64,000 nt of DNA from Neocallimastix lanati (nom. inval.) (lineage: Eukaryota > Neocallimastigomycota > Neocallimastigomycetes > Neocallimastigales > Neocallimastigaceae). Shown in pieces: positions 59,838 through 64,000 of this stretch (positions within the stretch are counted from its first letter, which is position 1; each line of letters starts with the position of its first letter). A model generated the notes under the pieces. It did no database searches. It was not told where the DNA came from and worked only from the letters and a program-made list of their open reading frames with translations. The translations under genes and the position numbers were made by a program. The stretch is taken from NCBI GenBank assembly GCA_016946835.1, contig JACVTC010000002.1, positions 827,001 through 891,000 on the forward strand, written 5' to 3'.

Positions 59838-61182
59838 TATTATTAGTATTAATTATGAAAATATTAAAATTTATTTATTAACAAAAATCCTTAAAATTTG
59901 AATATCTTACGATCTAGAGCTCGCAGAGGTCGTAAGACATCAAAATTGCAGGTATTAATGATACCAATTTTAGCACGCCAAAACTGTTACTAATTAGCCA
60001 TTAAAATTAAAAGTATATTAGTTTAATATCGTTTATTAAAAATTATAGTTTAATTTTACTAAATACTTTTGAAGATTTGTAGTTTTAGTAAAATTTTACT
60101 ATTTATTTATAAAGATTAATAGGTATAGTAAAGATTTTCTAATTACTAATTACCTTTAAGAAGTAATATTATAATAATATATTTTTTAATAAAAGTAAAT
60201 ATTATAAATTAATTTTTTATTAAGTTATTTAATTATTTACTTTTAAATAATTTTATTTTTTACTATAAATAGAAGATCTTGGCTTATCAGTTTGGCTGGA
60301 AACTAAGTACCATCCTTTATTAATTTAAAACTCGATCCCTTTTTTTCCAAAATTTAATTAATTATAGAATAGGTAATAATATTAATTTTAAATTCGAAAT
60401 GTTTTACCAAATTTTAACTTCTTTAATTAATACTTATTGATTATATAATTAATCTTTAATTACACAAAATATATCATATTTAGATTTAATATAATGATAT
60501 AATTGTTTGGTTAGGACTTTTAAGTAGACAAATAATATATCTTTTTAAATATAAACTCCTACTTTAAATAATTATTAAATATAGGATTATAAAATATCCC
60601 CTAACTATGTGATAAAATACGAAGTTCAGGTTCGGTTCTTTTAAGGTTTGTTCTTTTAAATATATAAATTATTTGTTTATATAAAAATTATTTTATTTAT
60701 TTAGAAGAATTACATTTGCTTATCATTATTTAAAATATGAACTAATATTTATTCATAAAATTTATATTTATTTTCATAATTTGATCTCAAAAATTAATAT
60801 AATATACTATTTCTTATTTTTGGGCAAAGAACTAAAACTATTTCTTAAGTATTTTTCTCTTTTATAATTATTTACTATAATAAAGTTTTCCTATATAAAA
60901 GTATAAATATTAAATTTACTTTCATTAATGATTAAATTATATAATAAAAATATATAAATTAATTTCTAATATAAATACAATAAAAACTAGATTAATACAT
61001 AAATATATGATTTTACTACATTTCTTATCTAACCTAAATTTATTATTAATTAGAGTTTTTATTTCTATTTCATATCATATGAATCATATCATATATTGAT
61101 AATTTATTAATAAATAAATAAATATTTAATTAGTATTGACTTTATATTTTATTTTATGTTACAATGACGGTTATATTTCTTT
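59838..61182. other. Gene-free DNA
   Basis: At 59,900-59,990 a GC-richer patch contains the short palindrome GGTATTAATGATACC and a 'CGAGAGCTC'-like passage reminiscent of the chromovirus internal end at 44,930, possibly element debris. A TATAAATAGAAGA motif lies near 60,265. No open frame of interest. Confidence 0.45.
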
Positions 61183-61455
61183 AAATTAAAGTTACATTGA
61201 GTTTTGTATGACTTTTTGTTAAAAATATATCAAGCTTTTTAATTGCTTATAATTAATATTACATTGAGTTTTGTACTATTTTCTATTAAAGTTACATTGA
61301 GTTTTGTACTATTTTCTATTAAAGTTACATTGAGTTTTGTATTATTTTTATTAAAATTACGTTGAGTTTTGTACTATTTTCTATTAAAGTTACATTGAGT
61401 TTTATATTATTTTTATCAAAATTTCATTAAATTTTGTATTATTTTTTATTTTCGT
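61183..61455. repeat. ~33-bp tandem repeat (TTACATTGAGTTTTGTACTA)n
   Basis: About seven copies, some separated or diverged, of AAAGTTACATTGAGTTTTGT followed by an ACTATTTTCTATT-like tail. The central copies (about 61,255-61,410) are nearly identical. It ends about 360 bp before the start of the broken secreted-protein gene. Confidence 0.85.
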
Positions 61456-61816
61456 TATATTATAATTTTAATAAAATTCCATTTAATTAAAAATGGATTT
61501 TAAATTTTTTTATTTCTATATTAAGTTGTGTACTTCATTATTTTATTTGATTTATACTTTTGAATTTATTTAATAAATAGAGTATTTATTTTAAATAAAA
61601 AAAAAAGTTGTTTTAAGAAGTATATAAATACTCAAATATTTGCTATAGCTTTTCATTCATTAAAATAAAAATAAATTAAAATCAACCATATAGAGGTAAT
61701 TATAATAAATTCATATTTAAATACTTTTATATTTATTATTAAATTAATAATGTATCTACTAATAATTTTTTTTTCGTGAATAATTAATATTATAAGGTTT
61801 AAAAAAGCTTAAAAAA

Positions 61817-62360
61817 ATGAAGATTTTAAATATTGCTATTTGTATCGTATTCATCATTGGATATGTTTTTTCATATGAAATAAATATATTAAAAGAAAAT
61901 TATGAGTCAGTAAATATCACTATTACAAACGATATTTTCGATTCAATTGAAAAAACATATACGATATTTCTCAATTAAAAATTGAAAGGGATGTTGTTAG
62001 CTTTGAATTTGATACAAAAATAAAAAAAAATATTATCAATCTTTTAGACATAATACGTAAACCAAAAGGAAATCAAGTTAATTTTCCAGTATTAAACGTT
62101 TATATGGACAAGTTGAACAAAATGACAGAAGAATATCCCGTTGATGTAATAGTTGACACCAAAAATATATCAAAAAGATCAATTGAAGATGTGAAGCCGT
62201 TGCTTTAGCTGCTTTTGGTGCCTCATGTGTTACTTTACCAACATGTGCTATGGGAGGTCTTGCGTTTATGCTCGTTTACTGCTTGTGCTGCTACCAATTA
62301 AATTTTAATATCAAACAAAACTATTTCTCAAAAGTAAAAAGAACATCCAATAAAAAATAA
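61817..62360 (+). pseudogene. Small secreted precursor, broken by two frameshifts
   Basis: From the ATG at 61,817, MKILNIAICIVFIIGYVFS is a clear signal peptide. The first frame stops after about 53 codons. A second frame continues with about 75 hydrophilic residues, including a Lys-Arg pair (NISKRSIEDVK) resembling a Kex2-type processing site. A third frame carries a strongly hydrophobic, Cys-containing segment (LPTCAMGGLAFMLVYCLCC) before a Lys/Asn-rich end at 62,360. The layout (signal, propeptide, dibasic site, hydrophobic C-terminal peptide) resembles processed secreted peptides of fungi, or a membrane protein with a terminal anchor. Both breaks lack splice-site consensus, so frameshift decay is preferred over introns. 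Family not recognised. Confidence 0.5.
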
Positions 62361-62566
62361 AAATATAAAAATAAATAAAATAAAAATGTAATAAAAAAAA
62401 TAAAAATATAATAAAAATATATAAAATAAAAATGTAATAAAAAAAATAAAAGTATAATAAAAGTAAATAAAATAAAAATGTAAAAAAAATAAAAATATAA
62501 TAAAAAAAATTAACAATATTGATAAACAAATTATAATAATAAATATAAAATGTTTATACTGAAAGT
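62361..62566. repeat. AATAAAAATGTAATAAAA tandem repeat
   Basis: AT-rich tandem units of about 35-40 bp at 62,370-62,515 following the broken secreted gene. Long open minus frames here are low complexity and discounted. Confidence 0.75.
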
Positions 62567-63104
62567 TGTCTTTTAGTTCTTAACGTTAGATAAGAAGTTT
62601 TTAACAACTTTTATTAATAAAAATTTATTTGTTTATTTTATTATATAAAAATAAACTTTTTATTAACACAAAACTATTTTTAATAAATAATTAAATAAAA
62701 TTAATTATTTTATATTTTAGTTATATTCTATAACTAAAAAAAATATATTTTTGTTTATGTATTTATTTTATTTATTATAAAATAACATACAACTGGACTT
62801 TTATTATTTATTTTCTCTTTTTCTTTTTTTTTAATAAAGTCTACTTTTCTAAATTATTTCTTAATTAAATTTTTATACTATAATTTTCATAATAATTTAA
62901 GTTTATAATATTAATATAATAATACAATAATAATTTATAAATAGTAATATCTAAAAATAATATAAATTAATTAATATAAAATAATATAAAATAAACTTTA
63001 AATACATTATTAAACCACATTAATTTCATTTCATACATTTGGTATACATTTTGTTTGTTTACATTTTCATAAAATTTATATAATTTTATAATAATTCTTT
63101 ATCA
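62567..63104 (-). mobile_element. Probable 3' LTR of the right-edge gypsy element
   Basis: On the minus strand a polypurine tract AAGGGAGGAAG (about 63,107-63,117) is followed by TGATAAAGAATT, as at the start of a 3' LTR. On the plus strand the segment ends TTCTTTATCA. The other end is placed at TGTCTTTTAG (62,567) only by the TG/CA rule. Boundaries uncertain. Confidence 0.4.
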
Positions 63105-63233
63105 AGACTTCCTCCCTTAAGATATCGCTTTAGAGATATCTGAATAAAAGGAATAAAGTGTTAATAAAATTATTAAATTTTATAGTTTATAAAAAAAAAT
63201 AAAAGAAAAAATGAATCAATATTATATAAAGGC

Positions 63234-63271
<38 letters not shown>

Positions 63272-63399
63272 TTTAAAAGTGGACTTTTAAATAATTGTTA
63301 AAGTTAGGAAAATTTTTCTTTTTAATCTTATAAATTTCTTTGATTAATGAAGTAATAAATTTTTAATTTTAATTTTTAATTAAATTTTTACTAAAGGAA

Positions 63400-63437
<38 letters not shown>

Positions 63438-63475
63438 GAATATTTCCTTGGATCAACATAAAAATTTTGTGTAAC
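63105..63475. other. 3' untranslated part of the right-edge element
   Basis: AT-rich with two long poly-T runs (about 63,238-63,270 and 63,404-63,431). No coding potential. Confidence 0.55.
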
Positions 63476-64000
63476 TTAAATTGATAATAAGTATGGTTTT
63501 ACATCTTTGATATGTATATTTCTTTCTAATATTTGGTTATCTTTCAAAGATTGTAAAACTAGAGTATTATATTTTGATGCTTTTAATACTTTAAAGGGTC
63601 CAATAAAGAAAGGATCTAACTTTTTCCTCGATATATATCTTACCAAGACTAAATCTCCAGGTTTATACTTTTGTAACATATTAAAAGCGGACTTTGATCT
63701 TTCTAACCAATATGAATGAGCATACTGAATATTAGTTATGGCCTCTTTGACCCATTCTTGATGTCTAACAAAACGTCTTAGATTATATTCAAGGTCACTT
63801 TCATTTTCTTCTCTATCTAAGTCAGGAAGGGTAACACTTAAAGGCCAAAGATCTCTTCTACCGTATAGTAATTCAAAACTACTGAAACCCGTAACACTTG
63901 ATTTGGAAGTTCTCAAAGCCCATAACGCTGAAGGAAGGCATTCATCCCATTTAACTTGCTGTTCGCAAAAGTGTCTAAGAACCTTGACAATTTCTCTATT
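63476..64000 (-). CDS. Ty3/gypsy integrase, C-terminal part (runs off window)
   Basis: Minus-strand frame open from the window edge to a stop at 63,476. It starts inside the integrase core (NREIVKVLRHFCEQQ, WALRTSKSSVTGFSSFELLYGR, matching the end of the DDE domain after the catalytic Glu). It continues with the linker helix (HSYWLERSKSAFNMLQ) and the C-terminal beta-barrel (YKPGDLVLVRY, FFIGPFKVLKA). No chromodomain follows, and the sequence differs from the chromovirus integrase at 45-46 kb, so it is a different gypsy lineage. The rest of the element lies to the right. Confidence 0.9.
   Translation of the reverse strand, partial: NREIVKVLRHFCEQQVKWDECLPSALWALRTSKSSVTGFSSFELLYGRRDLWPLSVTLPDLDREENESDLEYNLRRFVRHQEWVKEAITNIQYAHSYWLERSKSAFNMLQKYKPGDLVLVRYISRKKLDPFFIGPFKVLKASKYNTLVLQSLKDNQILERNIHIKDVKPYLLSI

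Noticed and set aside
62311-62529. Two hydrophobic minus-strand frames
   Set aside because: They translate an AATAAAAATGTAATAAAA tandem repeat.

Overview
The window looks like nuclear DNA of an anaerobic gut fungus (Neocallimastigomycota). The non-coding DNA is almost pure A+T, full of homopolymer runs and microsatellites. The one textbook gene is a secreted GH10 xylanase ending in two CBM10-type fungal dockerins, a hallmark of the cellulosomes of these fungi. Genes are sparse and separated by kilobases of AT-rich DNA. No rRNA, tRNA or CRISPR array was seen.

Layout. Positions 1-11,460 hold a tandem array of an ankyrin-repeat/coiled-coil gene on the minus strand: two well-preserved units (about 4.03-7.40 kb and 7.41-11.46 kb), a more decayed relative at 1.2-2.5 kb, and a Ty1/copia Gag fragment at 3.0-3.7 kb. 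Every copy is interrupted by a stop or by frameshifts, several of them at poly-A runs. 11.5-20.4 kb is AT-rich with a perfect 56-bp palindrome and one exon-like patch. 20.4-22.3 kb is the xylanase. 22.3-39 kb holds a small secreted protein of unknown function (28.6 kb), a TtcA-family tRNA thiolation protein of bacterial type (31.8-33.0 kb), long simple repeats, and two GC-richer islands (34.6 and 36.2-37.2 kb) that look like exon relics. 39.1-40.9 kb is a second, unrelated ankyrin protein with a C-terminal membrane anchor.

42.9-55.7 kb is the most interesting part. It contains broken genes for three proteins typical of nucleocytoplasmic large DNA viruses (NCLDV): the second-largest RNA polymerase subunit (RPB2, minus), a family-1 uracil-DNA glycosylase (plus, starting 60 bp from RPB2 in divergent orientation) and a fused mRNA-capping enzyme with triphosphatase, guanylyltransferase and methyltransferase motifs (plus). 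All three carry frameshifts, stops and LTR insertions. RPB2 is split by a nearly intact 7-kb Ty3/gypsy chromovirus whose two 624-bp LTRs appear identical and are flanked by ATAAT target duplications. The glycosylase is split by a 710-bp solo LTR with GGGAA target duplications, and the capping gene by a third LTR. I read this as an endogenised giant-virus segment (a virus-like linear plasmid is the alternative) that decayed and became a sink for retrotransposons.

55.7-64 kb continues as a retrotransposon graveyard: a Ty3/gypsy Gag relic, another solo LTR with target duplications, a 33-bp tandem repeat, a broken small secreted precursor (61.8-62.4 kb), and the integrase end of a second gypsy element running off the right edge.

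Limits: no alignment or database search was possible. Family calls rest on motifs read by eye, and exon-intron structure was not modelled rigorously.
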